Assembly (NCBI GenBank): GCA_044223995.1
Contig: JBGALE010000002.1
Location: 496,001 to 560,000, forward strand
Direction of reading: 5' to 3'
Source: JACMLD01 sp044223995
GTDB taxonomy: Bacteria; Bacteroidota; Bacteroidia; Chitinophagales; Chitinophagaceae
DNA length: 64,000 nt
Part shown: positions 27,978 to 36,966 of the stretch, piece by piece
How the letters are laid out: every line of letters starts with the position of its first letter
Numbering within the stretch: position 1 is the first letter of the stretch
Translations under genes and position numbers: made by a program
Notes under the pieces: model-generated
Told to the model about the DNA's origin: nothing
Seen by the model: the letters and a program-made list of their open reading frames with translations, nothing else
The model's database searches: none

Positions 27978-28484
27978 ATGAAATGGTCAATGGTTAGTAA
28001 CCCATCCGATTCGCTGCATGTATTTCACCTGGTCGAAGGAAATGCTGTGAAAGAAAAACTTCTGTACAACCCATTGCAGCAATCTGCCCGCATTAGTTGC
28101 CAGGGTAAACAAAGATTATTTTTTATTGAGCAAAATATTTTCCGAAATAATCACTGCGTTATTAAAAACGAATACGGTATTGACATTGGCAAATTCTCTT
28201 CCGACCAGCAACACAGCCGGGGAGGTACTATTGAAGTCGACAATAAAAAATTTGATTACCGCCTGGAAAATACTCCGGGGGCTGAACTGGCGATATATAA
28301 TAAAGAGATGATAAAACCAATAATCACTTGCGGATTAAATGCCGGACAGGATAAAAGCGTCGCAACCATCAAGCAATCCATTCACGAGTATGCCTGCCTG
28401 CTGCTGGGACTTTGCTGGTATCTTTTCCAACCTTCTCATATGGATGCAATGCACAAGGTGGAAGATCGCCTTGTACTTGCTTGA
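27978..28484 (+). CDS. Conserved-looking hypothetical protein, 168 aa
   Basis: Not recognised. The protein is soluble, with strands in the first 110 residues (LFFIEQNIFRNNHCVIKNEYGIDIGKF, given as a 27-residue span only in outline) and a hydrophobic helix (YACLLLGLCWYLF) near residues 137-150 before a short polar tail, so it may be tail-anchored. It is a single gene with a convergent terminator after it, unrelated by strand to the flanking susC and porin genes. Confidence 0.65.
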   Translation: MKWSMVSNPSDSLHVFHLVEGNAVKEKLLYNPLQQSARISCQGKQRLFFIEQNIFRNNHCVIKNEYGIDIGKFSSDQQHSRGGTIEVDNKKFDYRLENTPGAELAIYNKEMIKPIITCGLNAGQDKSVATIKQSIHEYACLLLGLCWYLFQPSHMDAMHKVEDRLVLA

Positions 28485-28503
28485 TATGTACCCTTAAAAG
28501 AAA

Positions 28504-28525
28504 CGCCCCGATAGACATCGGGGCG
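28504..28525. terminator. Convergent hairpin terminator
   Basis: A perfect 9-bp stem CGCCCCGAT / ATCGGGGCG with a 4-base loop lies between the convergent genes at 27978 and 28685. The T-rich tail (TTTCTTTT) is on the minus-strand side, so it best serves the porin transcript. Confidence 0.75.
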
Positions 28526-28684
28526 GACTGCATGAGAAAATTCTACTTTTTGCTCTGATTGAAAACCATTGATTAACACAAAAGGCTTGCAAGAACTGCA
28601 GCAAAAATATCACTGCACTGTTAGCACAACTTTACCGCATGTTTATGCAATTATTACGTAAAAGAAGCCGTCCTGTGCAAATTG

Positions 28685-30016
28685 TCAGAACCTGAGCTGG
28701 AGCCTGCAGGTAAATACATTATCCTTTACGTCAGATTTATAGCCGCTGAGCTGGGTCGTTTCATTCTTAACGGCATCGTACCACAACATCAACTTGAGGT
28801 TACTGTTCCAGTAGTAGATATAACCAAAACCAAGTGTATTGTATTTAATATCCGCGGCTGAAAAATTAGTACCCGGTTTCCCGATCTCTTCCTTTTTCAC
28901 ATCTGTGTTTGGATCGTAAATATCATATTTGATGCAAAGCTGGTGTTTGGGCGCAAGGTTGTGCAGTAAATAAAAATAAGCACCGTTAAATTTTCTGATA
29001 TCATAAGGCTCTGTCAGCAAAGCGCCGGGCGTTTCTGAAGTACCGAGAGAAGAAGTTTGTTTTCCCTGTATGTATTCTGCCCGAATTTCTGTTACACCCT
29101 GTTTATGCAGGTATTTTACCTGGATGTCTGCACCATAATAATTACGCGGGGCTTTTTTTCCAATATTGGAAACTGATGAATCTACCATATTTGTTTTAAC
29201 CCCATTAATATTTACAGCCTGGTAAATATAGCGGCTGTTCTGCTCTACGCCTCCGCTAAAAAAAGATACACCACCCGACAATAGCCATTTTTTTGACAGG
29301 GGCAATGGTTTTAAGGCCAGCCTTCCAACAAGGTCTTTAAAGGAATCAAACTCAGCAGGACCGGTAAGCCCCTGGCCATTAAAAATCCCCAGTGAAGCCT
29401 TAATATAACGGAGGGGGTTACCTGTTTTTCTTGGTTCAAAAGCAACCACAGCACCCAGGTCAACTTCACCACGCATAAGTGTTTGGCTCATCCTTCCTCT
29501 TTCAGGCGATTCATACTGACGCGTCGGGTAGGTGATTTCATTTCCAAATGGCCGCACGACCATCCCTGTGGAAAAAGAAAACAATTGCCATTTGTTTTCA
29601 TAGATCTTTCCCCAAAACTCATTAATATTAACGCCTCTTTGCGTGCCTTCCAATTCAAAACATATTTCAACAAATGGGAGGTTGTTTTTATCCAGTGATG
29701 TATACGTTGTACGTATTCTTCCTCTTCTTATAATAAACCGGCTATTACTATTGATAGGAAAATTTCCACCGCTGTAAGTGAGCTCTCCTTTAGATTGTCC
29801 AACCTGGTATTCCGGTTCCATAAACCCGGAGATGGTAACACCCTTTAATTTTTTCAGCAGCGCCTCCGTTTCCTTTAATGTCTTCGCTTGTGCGGAATCA
29901 ACAGCAGTTGAAGTTTGTGCCAGGCCTGAAAAACATGTTGTAAATAATAATGAAAAAAATAAAACAAACCGGTAACGGGAATATGCAGCAGGTGTCGGGA
30001 AATAAATTGTTTGCAA
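28685..30016 (-). CDS. Phosphate-selective-porin (OprO/OprP)-like outer-membrane protein
   Basis: A 443-residue exported barrel: hydrophobic signal segment (about 17-34, ending GLAQ), a short coiled-coil-like stretch (KTLKETEALLKKLKG), then a 16-strand type barrel with ARTTYTS-like strands (SRFIIRRGRIRTTYTSLDK) and a terminal aromatic residue (CRLQLRF). This is the form of Porin_O_P (PF07396). The only available start is TTG at 30016: the frame is closed upstream by a stop and no ATG precedes the signal segment. Its position beside the PhoU-like/PiT operon supports a phosphate or polyphosphate role, though Porin_O_P members in Bacteroidota vary in substrate. Confidence 0.85.
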   Translation of the reverse strand: MQTIYFPTPAAYSRYRFVLFFSLLFTTCFSGLAQTSTAVDSAQAKTLKETEALLKKLKGVTISGFMEPEYQVGQSKGELTYSGGNFPINSNSRFIIRRGRIRTTYTSLDKNNLPFVEICFELEGTQRGVNINEFWGKIYENKWQLFSFSTGMVVRPFGNEITYPTRQYESPERGRMSQTLMRGEVDLGAVVAFEPRKTGNPLRYIKASLGIFNGQGLTGPAEFDSFKDLVGRLALKPLPLSKKWLLSGGVSFFSGGVEQNSRYIYQAVNINGVKTNMVDSSVSNIGKKAPRNYYGADIQVKYLHKQGVTEIRAEYIQGKQTSSLGTSETPGALLTEPYDIRKFNGAYFYLLHNLAPKHQLCIKYDIYDPNTDVKKEEIGKPGTNFSAADIKYNTLGFGYIYYWNSNLKLMLWYDAVKNETTQLSGYKSDVKDNVFTCRLQLRF

Positions 30017-30425
30017 GGCTTGTTTTAATTAGGCGCAATATTAATGAATTATTAAATAATTGTTACCTAAACCGCAATCAGCAAACTGAAAAGCCGGGAT
30101 ACAACAATCTAAAGCCTCGTCGCCAAAACTGAATACCTACCCCCGTTTTGAACTATTCCTGTTGGCAAATTCTTGCTTATTGCTGGTTAAAAATTATTGG
30201 TGATGGAATGAAAGAAGTTTTAATTTGATATTAAACACAAGCCCCCGTATGTAACTGAATTAAAATAAGTTAGAGCAAAATAGCAAGGGGATTCATCTTA
30301 TTCAAATTGGCCCTCAAAGCCCCGTTTTAGTACGTAGCAGGATTCCAATGTTAAGAAATTATTACCAAAATGGATTTATTCGAAAGCCATTGCAAAGAGG
30401 CTATTTTTGCCCCAAATTTTATTGT
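30017..30425. other. Divergent intergenic region, porin / PiT operon
   Basis: About 400 bases. Translation of DUF47 is placed at 30426 although the frame is open from 30348. A -7 box at 30402-30409 is the only clear signal. AT-rich tracts lie near 30040-30060. Confidence 0.5.
30402..30409 (+). promoter_or_regulatory. -7 box deciding the DUF47 start
   Basis: TATTTTTG matches TAnnTTTG exactly; the predicted transcription start (about 30415) is downstream of the upstream ATG at 30348, so translation must begin at 30426 or 30444. Confidence 0.5.
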
Positions 30426-31073
30426 ATGGGCCTGAATTCAGTTATGAAAATCTTTATGCCGAAGGATAAAGTCTTCTACTCTCTTTTTGAAGAGGTGGCG
30501 GCAACGGTGGCCCAGATGGGCAGGTTGATGAAAGATGTGGTAGCCGAGCCTGATTTTGACAGAAGAGCTGCCCTTATTTCAAAAATGGAAGACCTGGAAC
30601 ATATCAACGATGATTTTACCCATCGTATTTTCACCGAACTGGGCCGCAATTTTATCACACCGTTCGACCGGGAAGATATCCACTACCTGGCTTCGGCACT
30701 GGATGATATTGCAGACTACATCTATTCCTCTGCAAAAAAAATAAACTTTTACAAAGTGAATCCCAATGACCAGGGCATTCAGAAAATGGCTGACCTGATC
30801 GAGCAGGCATCTGAGCAAATTAAAAATGCAGTGGTAGAACTGCGCAATATGAAAAACATGCGCCAAATTACTGATGCACTGGTAAAAGTGAACAGTATTG
30901 AAAACCAGGCCGACGATATTTTCGATATGAGCATCGATCGCTTATTCGAAACAGAACCGGATGCAAAAGAAGTGATTAAGAAAAGAGAAATTTACCAGGT
31001 AATGGAAATCGTTACAGACAAATGTGAAGATGCTGGTAATGTGATAGAATCCATCATTATTAAATACGCATAA
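30426..31073 (+). CDS. DUF47 (PhoU-like) PiT accessory protein
   Basis: About 215 residues, all helical, of the DUF47/YkaA family, a PhoU-like three-helix bundle fold that couples to PiT transporters. Start MGLNSVMKIFMPKDKVFYSLF is typical of Bacteroidota members; the open frame extends to 30348 but a -7 promoter box at 30402-30409 excludes that. Family-type segments are ALDDIADYIYSSAKKINFY and DKCEDAGNVIESIIIKYA, with acidic clusters that bind metal in PhoU relatives. The PiT gene follows by 106 bases on the same strand. It probably modulates phosphate uptake. Confidence 0.9.
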   Translation: MGLNSVMKIFMPKDKVFYSLFEEVAATVAQMGRLMKDVVAEPDFDRRAALISKMEDLEHINDDFTHRIFTELGRNFITPFDREDIHYLASALDDIADYIYSSAKKINFYKVNPNDQGIQKMADLIEQASEQIKNAVVELRNMKNMRQITDALVKVNSIENQADDIFDMSIDRLFETEPDAKEVIKKREIYQVMEIVTDKCEDAGNVIESIIIKYA

Positions 31074-31179
31074 CCAATGCTAACTTGTGAATGGATGAAA
31101 ATGTGTAAATGAACAGCCAGAAAATGAATGCACCAATAATTTCCAACCCTTCACATTTGCATATTTTCAAATTCTTCTT

Positions 31180-32196
31180 ATGACATTTCTCGTTATCATT
31201 ATTATACTGGCGCTGGTCTTCGATTATATCAATGGTTTTCACGATGCCGCCAACTCAATAGCAACGATTGTATCTACTAAAGTATTAACGCCTTTCCAGG
31301 CAGTGCTTTGGGCAGCGTTGTTCAATTTTGCAGCATTTTTTATTTCCAAGTACTGGATTGGCGAGTTTAAAATCGGTAACACCATTGCCAAATCAGTTAA
31401 TGAACATTTCATTACACTGGAAGTTATTTTTTCGGGTTTGATTGCCGCCATTTGCTGGAACCTGCTCACCTGGTGGTTTGGTATCCCATCTTCTTCATCG
31501 CATACTTTGCTGGGTGGTTTTATGGGTGCCGCCATTGCGCATGCACATGGCATTTCTAAAAATGGTGTTGATGTTATTAACTACGCCAAAGTAATTCCTA
31601 CATTTCTGTTCATCTTTGCAGCACCACTGATAGGAATGGTCATTGCATTCATCATTACAACTATCATATTAAATATATGCCGAAGGGCCAACCCATACAA
31701 AGCGGATAGCTGGTTCCGGCGTTTACAGTTAATTTCTTCAGCCCTATTCAGTCTTGGTCACGGTGGAAATGATGCGCAGAAAGTATTGGGGATTATTGCC
31801 GCAGCCATGGTCGCCAATGGCAACCTGGATAATATCAAGCATGTCCCCAACTGGGTTCCCCTCGCCTGTTTTACCGCCATCGGTTTCGGTACTATGAGCG
31901 GTGGCTGGAAAATTGTAAAAACAATGGGAACCCGTATTACAAAAGTAACACCGCTCGAAGGCGTGAGTGCAGAAACTGCTGGTGCTATTACCCTCTTTCT
32001 TACAGAAAAACTGGGTATACCTGTTAGTACCACGCATACAATTTCCGGCTCCATCATTGGGGTGGGCGCTACAAAAAGGCTATCTGCAGTACGCTGGGGC
32101 GTAACTATCAACCTGCTCTGGGCCTGGATTCTAACCATTCCTGTCAGTGCTATCCTGGCAGCCATTATTTATTTTATCGTGAAACTGTTTATATAG
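31180..32196 (+). CDS. PiT-family inorganic phosphate transporter
   Basis: A 338-residue membrane protein with about ten helices. Both PiT signature repeats are present: GFHDAANSIATIVSTKVL near residues 19-36 and GHGGNDAQKVLGII near 190-203, plus the second-half PVSTTHTISGSIIGVG segment mirrored by GIPSSSSHTLLGGFMG in the first half. PiT carriers import metal-phosphate by proton or sodium symport. It is co-transcribed with the DUF47 partner and ends in a strong terminator. Confidence 0.95.
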   Translation: MTFLVIIIILALVFDYINGFHDAANSIATIVSTKVLTPFQAVLWAALFNFAAFFISKYWIGEFKIGNTIAKSVNEHFITLEVIFSGLIAAICWNLLTWWFGIPSSSSHTLLGGFMGAAIAHAHGISKNGVDVINYAKVIPTFLFIFAAPLIGMVIAFIITTIILNICRRANPYKADSWFRRLQLISSALFSLGHGGNDAQKVLGIIAAAMVANGNLDNIKHVPNWVPLACFTAIGFGTMSGGWKIVKTMGTRITKVTPLEGVSAETAGAITLFLTEKLGIPVSTTHTISGSIIGVGATKRLSAVRWGVTINLLWAWILTIPVSAILAAIIYFIVKLFI

Positions 32197-32217
32197 CAAA
32201 AAAAGATTTTTAATTGT

Positions 32218-32248
32218 AAAAGCAGCCTCTTTACAGAAGCTGCTTTTT
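32218..32248 (+). terminator. Terminator of the DUF47-PiT operon
   Basis: AAAAGCAGC pairs with GCTGCTTTT around a loop, with a T5 run at the right arm, 22 bases after the PiT stop. Confidence 0.85.
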
Positions 32249-32317
32249 ATTTTAATATATCTTGACTTAACTTGGCAATAATTTATAGATAAACCTGTTT
32301 GAAGAAAAATAAACGCT

Positions 32318-33181
32318 ATGAAAGGAATTATACTGGCCGGGGGATCCGGCACGAGGCTTCACCCAATTACTTATGCCATCAGCAAGCAAATAATGCCTGT
32401 ATATGACAAACCGATGATTTATTACCCATTGTCGACATTGATGATGGCAGGCATCAGGGATATACTTATCATATCTACCCCACATGATTTACCATTGTTT
32501 AAAAAGCTGTTTGGCGATGGTAAAACACTTGGACTGAATTTTTCCTATGCTGAGCAACCTCTTCCTAACGGTCTGGCACAAGCGTTTGTTATCGGTGAAC
32601 AATTTATCGGGAAGGACAGTGTAGCATTGGTATTGGGCGATAATATTTTTTACGGAAGCGGGTTGGGAAAAATGCTGGAAGCAAATACCAGCCCGGATGG
32701 TGGCATCGTCTATGCCTACCATGTTAGTGACCCGGAACGCTATGGTGTAGTGGAATTTGATAAAAATATGAAGGCCATTTCTATTGAGGAAAAGCCCAGG
32801 CAACCCAAAAGCAGCTATGCCGTTCCCGGCTTATATTTTTACGACAACGACGTGGTGAGAATTGCAAAAAACCTCCAGCCCAGCGCAAGGGGTGAATATG
32901 AAATTACCGATGTCAATAAAGAATACCTGAAAAATGGTAAACTGAAAGTATCCATTCTCGACAGGGGCACCGCATGGCTCGATACCGGCACTTTCGACTC
33001 GCTGATGCAGGCATCCATGTTTGTACAGGTAATTGAACAAAGACAGGGAATCAAGATCGCCTGTATTGAAGAAATTGCCTACCGGAAGGGTTTTATTTCA
33101 AAAGAACAACTAATTGCACTGGCGCAGCCTTTGCTAAAAAGTGGCTATGGCGAATATTTAATGAATTTGGTGAAAGAATAA
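32318..33181 (+). CDS. rfbA: Glucose-1-phosphate thymidylyltransferase
   Basis: A 287-residue nucleotidyltransferase that makes dTDP-glucose from glucose-1-phosphate and dTTP, first step of dTDP-rhamnose synthesis. The N-terminal signature GGSGTRLHPITYAISKQIMP (GxGTRxxPxT...K) is intact, and VLGDNIFYG, EKPRQPKSSYAVPGLYFYD and the AWLDTGTFDSL segment are RfbA-typical. Length is standard for RmlA. galE follows 38 bases on. The rfbBCD genes are not in the window. Confidence 0.94.
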   Translation: MKGIILAGGSGTRLHPITYAISKQIMPVYDKPMIYYPLSTLMMAGIRDILIISTPHDLPLFKKLFGDGKTLGLNFSYAEQPLPNGLAQAFVIGEQFIGKDSVALVLGDNIFYGSGLGKMLEANTSPDGGIVYAYHVSDPERYGVVEFDKNMKAISIEEKPRQPKSSYAVPGLYFYDNDVVRIAKNLQPSARGEYEITDVNKEYLKNGKLKVSILDRGTAWLDTGTFDSLMQASMFVQVIEQRQGIKIACIEEIAYRKGFISKEQLIALAQPLLKSGYGEYLMNLVKE

Positions 33182-33219
33182 ATTGATCACAATTTGCAGC
33201 AATCATTAATCCCTAAAAG

Positions 33220-34275
33220 ATGAAAAAAATTCTTGTTACCGGCGGCTGTGGCTTTATTGGCTCACATACCGTGGTTGATTTAATAGAAAATGGCTATGAT
33301 GTTATTTCTGCCGACAATAATTCACGCTCCTCCGCACGTATACTGGAGGGAGTGGAAAAAATTACCGGTAAGAAAGTCAAGAACTATAAGGTGGACCTTT
33401 GCAATTACGACGATACCTTTGCCATTTTCCAGGAAAATGAAGATATCGCGGGAATAATTCATTTCGCGGCCTTCAAAGCCGTAGGCGAATCCGTAGCAGA
33501 ACCCTTGCTGTATTTTGAAAACAATATCGTTTCCCTTATCAATTTATTAAAATGCGTACAGGAATTTAAAGTACCTTATTTTGTTTTTTCTTCTTCCTGT
33601 ACCGTATATGGCAACCCCGATACTATCCCGGTTACTGAAAAAACACCACCCAAACCGGCAGAATCGCCTTATGGCTATACCAAGCAAATGGGTGAACAAA
33701 TCATCAATGAATTTTCAAAAGCACAGGACGTACAATGTGTGCTGTTGCGCTATTTCAACCCGGTAGGTGCCCATCCGTCTACACAAATAGGTGAATTACC
33801 AATTGGAAAGCCCGCTAATCTCGTTCCGGCCATTACACAGACTGCTATTGGAAAAATACCGCAAATGATGGTGCATGGTACCGACTATCCTACCAGGGAT
33901 GGTTCCTGTATCCGCGATTACATTCATGTATGTGATATCGCCCACGCACATACGCTGGCGCTGCAGTATCTCATCGATGAAAAATCAAAAAAGAAATGCG
34001 AAGTATTTAACCTGGGCAGTGGTACCGGTGTTACTGTTCTCGAAGCCATTCATGCTTTTGAAAAAGTAAGTGGTACAAAACTCAATTATGTGCTTGGCCC
34101 ACGCAGGCCGGGCGATGTAGTAGCCATTTATGCAAACAATGAGTATGCACGGAATGAACTGGGCTGGTCGATTAACTACTCACTGGATGATATGATGCTC
34201 ACTGCCTGGAAATGGGAACAGCGGCTAAAGATTGACGAAAAATGGTACAACAAACAAAACGCAGGACTGAACTGA
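33220..34275 (+). CDS. galE: UDP-glucose 4-epimerase
   Basis: A 351-residue extended SDR. The NAD-binding motif GGCGFIGSHT is at residues 8-17, the catalytic S/TxxxYxxxK is SSSCTVYG with YGYTKQMGE, and the RYFNPVGAHPSTQIGE and GSCIRDYIHVCDIAHAH segments are GalE-specific. It interconverts UDP-glucose and UDP-galactose for envelope polysaccharides and galactose use. Gene order with rfbA suggests sugar-nucleotide supply for surface polymers. Confidence 0.94.
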   Translation: MKKILVTGGCGFIGSHTVVDLIENGYDVISADNNSRSSARILEGVEKITGKKVKNYKVDLCNYDDTFAIFQENEDIAGIIHFAAFKAVGESVAEPLLYFENNIVSLINLLKCVQEFKVPYFVFSSSCTVYGNPDTIPVTEKTPPKPAESPYGYTKQMGEQIINEFSKAQDVQCVLLRYFNPVGAHPSTQIGELPIGKPANLVPAITQTAIGKIPQMMVHGTDYPTRDGSCIRDYIHVCDIAHAHTLALQYLIDEKSKKKCEVFNLGSGTGVTVLEAIHAFEKVSGTKLNYVLGPRRPGDVVAIYANNEYARNELGWSINYSLDDMMLTAWKWEQRLKIDEKWYNKQNAGLN

Positions 34276-34370
34276 TTTATCCCTGCAGGGCGGTTGCCAT
34301 TCTTTTCAACATTATAAAAAATCATCCCCGAAAACTGGCAACTTCTCCTTTACTTTGCCACATTAAATAA

Positions 34371-35336
34371 ATGGTGATGGCATTAAAGGATATTCAACCT
34401 ACCGGTAAAAAAGATACAAGAAGTGGCTTTGGCGATGGCATAGCTGAAGTGGCCAAAACAAATCCAAATGTGGTGGCGCTTACAGCCGACCTGGCTGGTT
34501 CGCTCAAACTAAACCAGTTTATCAAGGAAAACCCGGAACGATTTATTCAATGCGGTATCGCTGAAGCTAATATGATTGGCATCGCAGCCGGTTTGACTAT
34601 AGGCGGTAAAATACCATTTACGACTACGTTTGCTAATTTTTCCACCGGTCGTGTGTATGATCAAATACGCCAGTCAGTAGCCTACTCCGGAAAAAATGTA
34701 AAAATTTGCGCTTCGCATGCTGGTCTTACCTTAGGGGAAGATGGTGCAACGCACCAGATCCTGGAAGATATTGGCATGATGAAGATGTTGCCGGGAATGA
34801 CTGTTATCGTTCCCTGCGACTATGCACAGACAAAAGCTGCCACCATTGCCATAGCAGATTACCAGGGACCGGTGTATCTCCGTTTCGGCCGTCCTGTATG
34901 GCCCATTTTTACTTCCGATATGTCGTTTGAAATTGGGAAAGCGCAGGTTTTTTCGGAAGGGAAAGATGTCAGCATCTTTGCCTGCGGTCATATGGTTTGG
35001 CTGGCTATTGAAGCGGGGCGGTTACTCGAAGCAAAGGGTATTTCGGCTGAAATTATTAATATCCATACCATCAAACCGCTGGATACTGCGGCAATCCTGG
35101 CATCAATTAAGAAAACAAAATGTGCTGTATCAGCAGAAGAACACAATATATTGGGTGGGTTGGGAGACAGTATTGCACAAACAGCAGCCAGGGAATTTCC
35201 CATACCAATCGAATATGTTGGCACCAACGATACTTTTGGTGAAAGTGGCACGCCGACAGAATTGCTCGAGAAGTACGGACTTACTGCAGGCCATATCGCA
35301 GCAGCCGCAGAAAAAGCCATTTCAAGAAAAAAATAA
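34371..35336 (+). CDS. Transketolase, C-terminal subunit
   Basis: A 321-residue protein matching only the pyrimidine-binding and C-terminal domains of transketolase: FGDGIAEVAKTNPNVVALTADL at the start, the catalytic-glutamate region CGIAEANMIGIAAGL, then ASHAGLTLGEDGATHQILEDI, and a transketolase_C domain from about 190. Split transketolases usually have the N-terminal TPP-binding half immediately upstream; here galE is there, so the partner must lie elsewhere. ATG 34371 or 34377 both fit. A strong terminator follows. Confidence 0.9.
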   Translation: MVMALKDIQPTGKKDTRSGFGDGIAEVAKTNPNVVALTADLAGSLKLNQFIKENPERFIQCGIAEANMIGIAAGLTIGGKIPFTTTFANFSTGRVYDQIRQSVAYSGKNVKICASHAGLTLGEDGATHQILEDIGMMKMLPGMTVIVPCDYAQTKAATIAIADYQGPVYLRFGRPVWPIFTSDMSFEIGKAQVFSEGKDVSIFACGHMVWLAIEAGRLLEAKGISAEIINIHTIKPLDTAAILASIKKTKCAVSAEEHNILGGLGDSIAQTAAREFPIPIEYVGTNDTFGESGTPTELLEKYGLTAGHIAAAAEKAISRKK

Positions 35337-35360
35337 AGACCTCAGGATCATTTATCATTT

Positions 35361-35387
35361 GCCCCGTGGTGAACGGGGCATTTTTTT
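35361..35387 (+). terminator. Terminator of the transketolase gene
   Basis: GCCCCGT / ACGGGGC 7-bp stem, 5-base loop, followed by A and seven Ts, 24 bases after the stop. Confidence 0.9.
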
Positions 35388-35408
35388 ACCCTGAAAAACC
35401 AATATCTT

Positions 35409-35416
35409 TATTTTTG
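35409..35416 (+). promoter_or_regulatory. -7 box upstream of the ECF sigma gene
   Basis: TATTTTTG matches TAnnTTTG 66 bases before the ATG at 35483 and only 21 bases after the T-run of the preceding terminator, which would fall in the -33 region. Confidence 0.4.
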
Positions 35417-35482
35417 TTCCGTTTAAACTTATTACCTGTTAATTTATCAAAATATCCATTGACAAATAAAACCTGCTAACCT

Positions 35483-36034
35483 ATGGCGGTTGTACTCCAG
35501 GATGCGGAGCTGCTGATGCAATTTCGCAACCCGCCCACAAAAGAAAAAGCTTACACCGGTATTATTAAAAAATACCAGGAAAAACTTTACTGGCATATCC
35601 GCCGTATGGTAGTGGAACATGAAGATGCCAATGATGTCCTCCAAAATGTATTCATCCGGGTTTGGAACGGCCTTGAAAATTTCAGGGAAGACAGCCAGTT
35701 GTATACCTGGCTTTACCGCATTGCTACCAATGAATGCCTCACTTTCCTGGAACAGCAGAAACGGAAATCAACGGTCTCTCTCAGTGATGTAGAAAGCAAC
35801 CTTAGCAACAGCATTAAAGCCGACAAGCACTTTGACCCCAATAAACTGGAGTGGAAACTGCAATTGGCCATACAGCAACTGCCTGAAAAACAGCGTGCCG
35901 TGTTCAATTTGAGGTATTATGATGAAATGCCATATGAAGAGATGAGCCGCGTGCTGGAAACCAGCGAAGGCGCCCTCAAGGCCAGTTATCATCACGCAGT
36001 GAAAAAAATTGAGGATTTTATCCTAAATCGTTAA
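35483..36034 (+). CDS. ECF-type RNA polymerase sigma factor
   Basis: A 183-residue sigma-70 family protein. Region 2 (about 25-95) has the YQEKLYWHIRRMVVEHEDANDVLQNVFIRVWNG core and YTWLYRIATNECL; region 4 (about 125-175) has LPEKQRAVFNLRYYDEMPYEEMSRVLETSEGALKASYHHAVKKI, i.e. the -35-recognition helix-turn-helix. It begins the operon with a repeat-bearing membrane protein and a small exported protein, the usual sigma/anti-sigma arrangement. Signal unknown. Confidence 0.93.
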   Translation: MAVVLQDAELLMQFRNPPTKEKAYTGIIKKYQEKLYWHIRRMVVEHEDANDVLQNVFIRVWNGLENFREDSQLYTWLYRIATNECLTFLEQQKRKSTVSLSDVESNLSNSIKADKHFDPNKLEWKLQLAIQQLPEKQRAVFNLRYYDEMPYEEMSRVLETSEGALKASYHHAVKKIEDFILNR

Positions 36035-36069
36035 ACTTTATTAACCAACAGGGGTCTTAGAAATGTGTT

Positions 36070-36957
36070 ATGGAAAGCAGGAATGACATATTAAACGAAT
36101 TGATGCAGATAAGCCCGGCAGTGGCCGGTATCAGTCATCTCACCCCTTACCAGGTTCCGCAGGGATATTTTGAAGGGCTGGAAGAGTTGATGAAGCAACG
36201 CCTGGCTGGCTTGGAAAATACTGGTTCAGACCCGGTTTTGAATATCCCCAAAGACAATGCTTACCAGGTTCCGGAAGGTTACTTTGACGGATTAGCCAAT
36301 ACGATATTAAACAGGATAAAGGCGGATGAAGCAAAGGATGCCAATGAAGAACTGGAATTACTATCCCCCGCACTTAACCGGATCAATAAAACAAATCCTT
36401 TTACAGTACCCGCTGGTTATTTTTCCGAATTGCCGGAGAATATTGTTTCAGGTGTACAGGCAGTGGCATTTGTAAATGAAGAATTGGAAAACCTGGCACC
36501 ATGGATGACAGCATTGAAACACGAAAATGTTTATACCGTTCCGCAGGGGTATTTTGATACACTTGCCGGTAACATTTTGGCGAAAACCAAACAACAGCCT
36601 GCCAGGGTAATATCTTTTGATTTTACTAAAAAGATAATCCGGTATGCAGCGGCAGCGGTTGTAGTGGGTGTGATAGCGATAGGGGCATGGATAGCGTACA
36701 AACCAGGTAATACAATTGATGTTGCTAAGATTGGACCTGGAATGGACACGACCATTTCACCTAAACTGAAGCCTTTTACAGATGAAGATATTCAGAACTT
36801 TGTTGACAACAACGGGGCTTCTTTAGCAGATGTTACCGTTACCACAGGTGATATTACAACAGATGATACAAAGGTTTTATTCGCAGATATCTCTGACGAT
36901 GAATTACAGCAATACCTGCAGGAACATGGTGGTGCGACCAGTGCAAACAATAATTAA
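36070..36957 (+). CDS. Membrane protein with four VPxGYF repeats, probable anti-sigma-type partner
   Basis: A 295-residue protein. The N-terminal part has four copies of VPxGYF at residues 29-34, 67-72, 113-118 and 157-162, roughly every 44 residues, each followed by an acidic helix and, in the later copies, preceded by a segment like LSPALNRINKTNP. One membrane helix lies at about 192-212, and the C-terminal 80 residues are acidic and would be periplasmic. With a cytoplasmic repeat region and a sigma gene 35 bases upstream, it is placed like an anti-sigma factor, but the repeats are not a domain I can name. Confidence 0.8.
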   Translation: MESRNDILNELMQISPAVAGISHLTPYQVPQGYFEGLEELMKQRLAGLENTGSDPVLNIPKDNAYQVPEGYFDGLANTILNRIKADEAKDANEELELLSPALNRINKTNPFTVPAGYFSELPENIVSGVQAVAFVNEELENLAPWMTALKHENVYTVPQGYFDTLAGNILAKTKQQPARVISFDFTKKIIRYAAAAVVVGVIAIGAWIAYKPGNTIDVAKIGPGMDTTISPKLKPFTDEDIQNFVDNNGASLADVTVTTGDITTDDTKVLFADISDDELQQYLQEHGGATSANNN

Positions 36958-36966
36958 TTAAACGTT

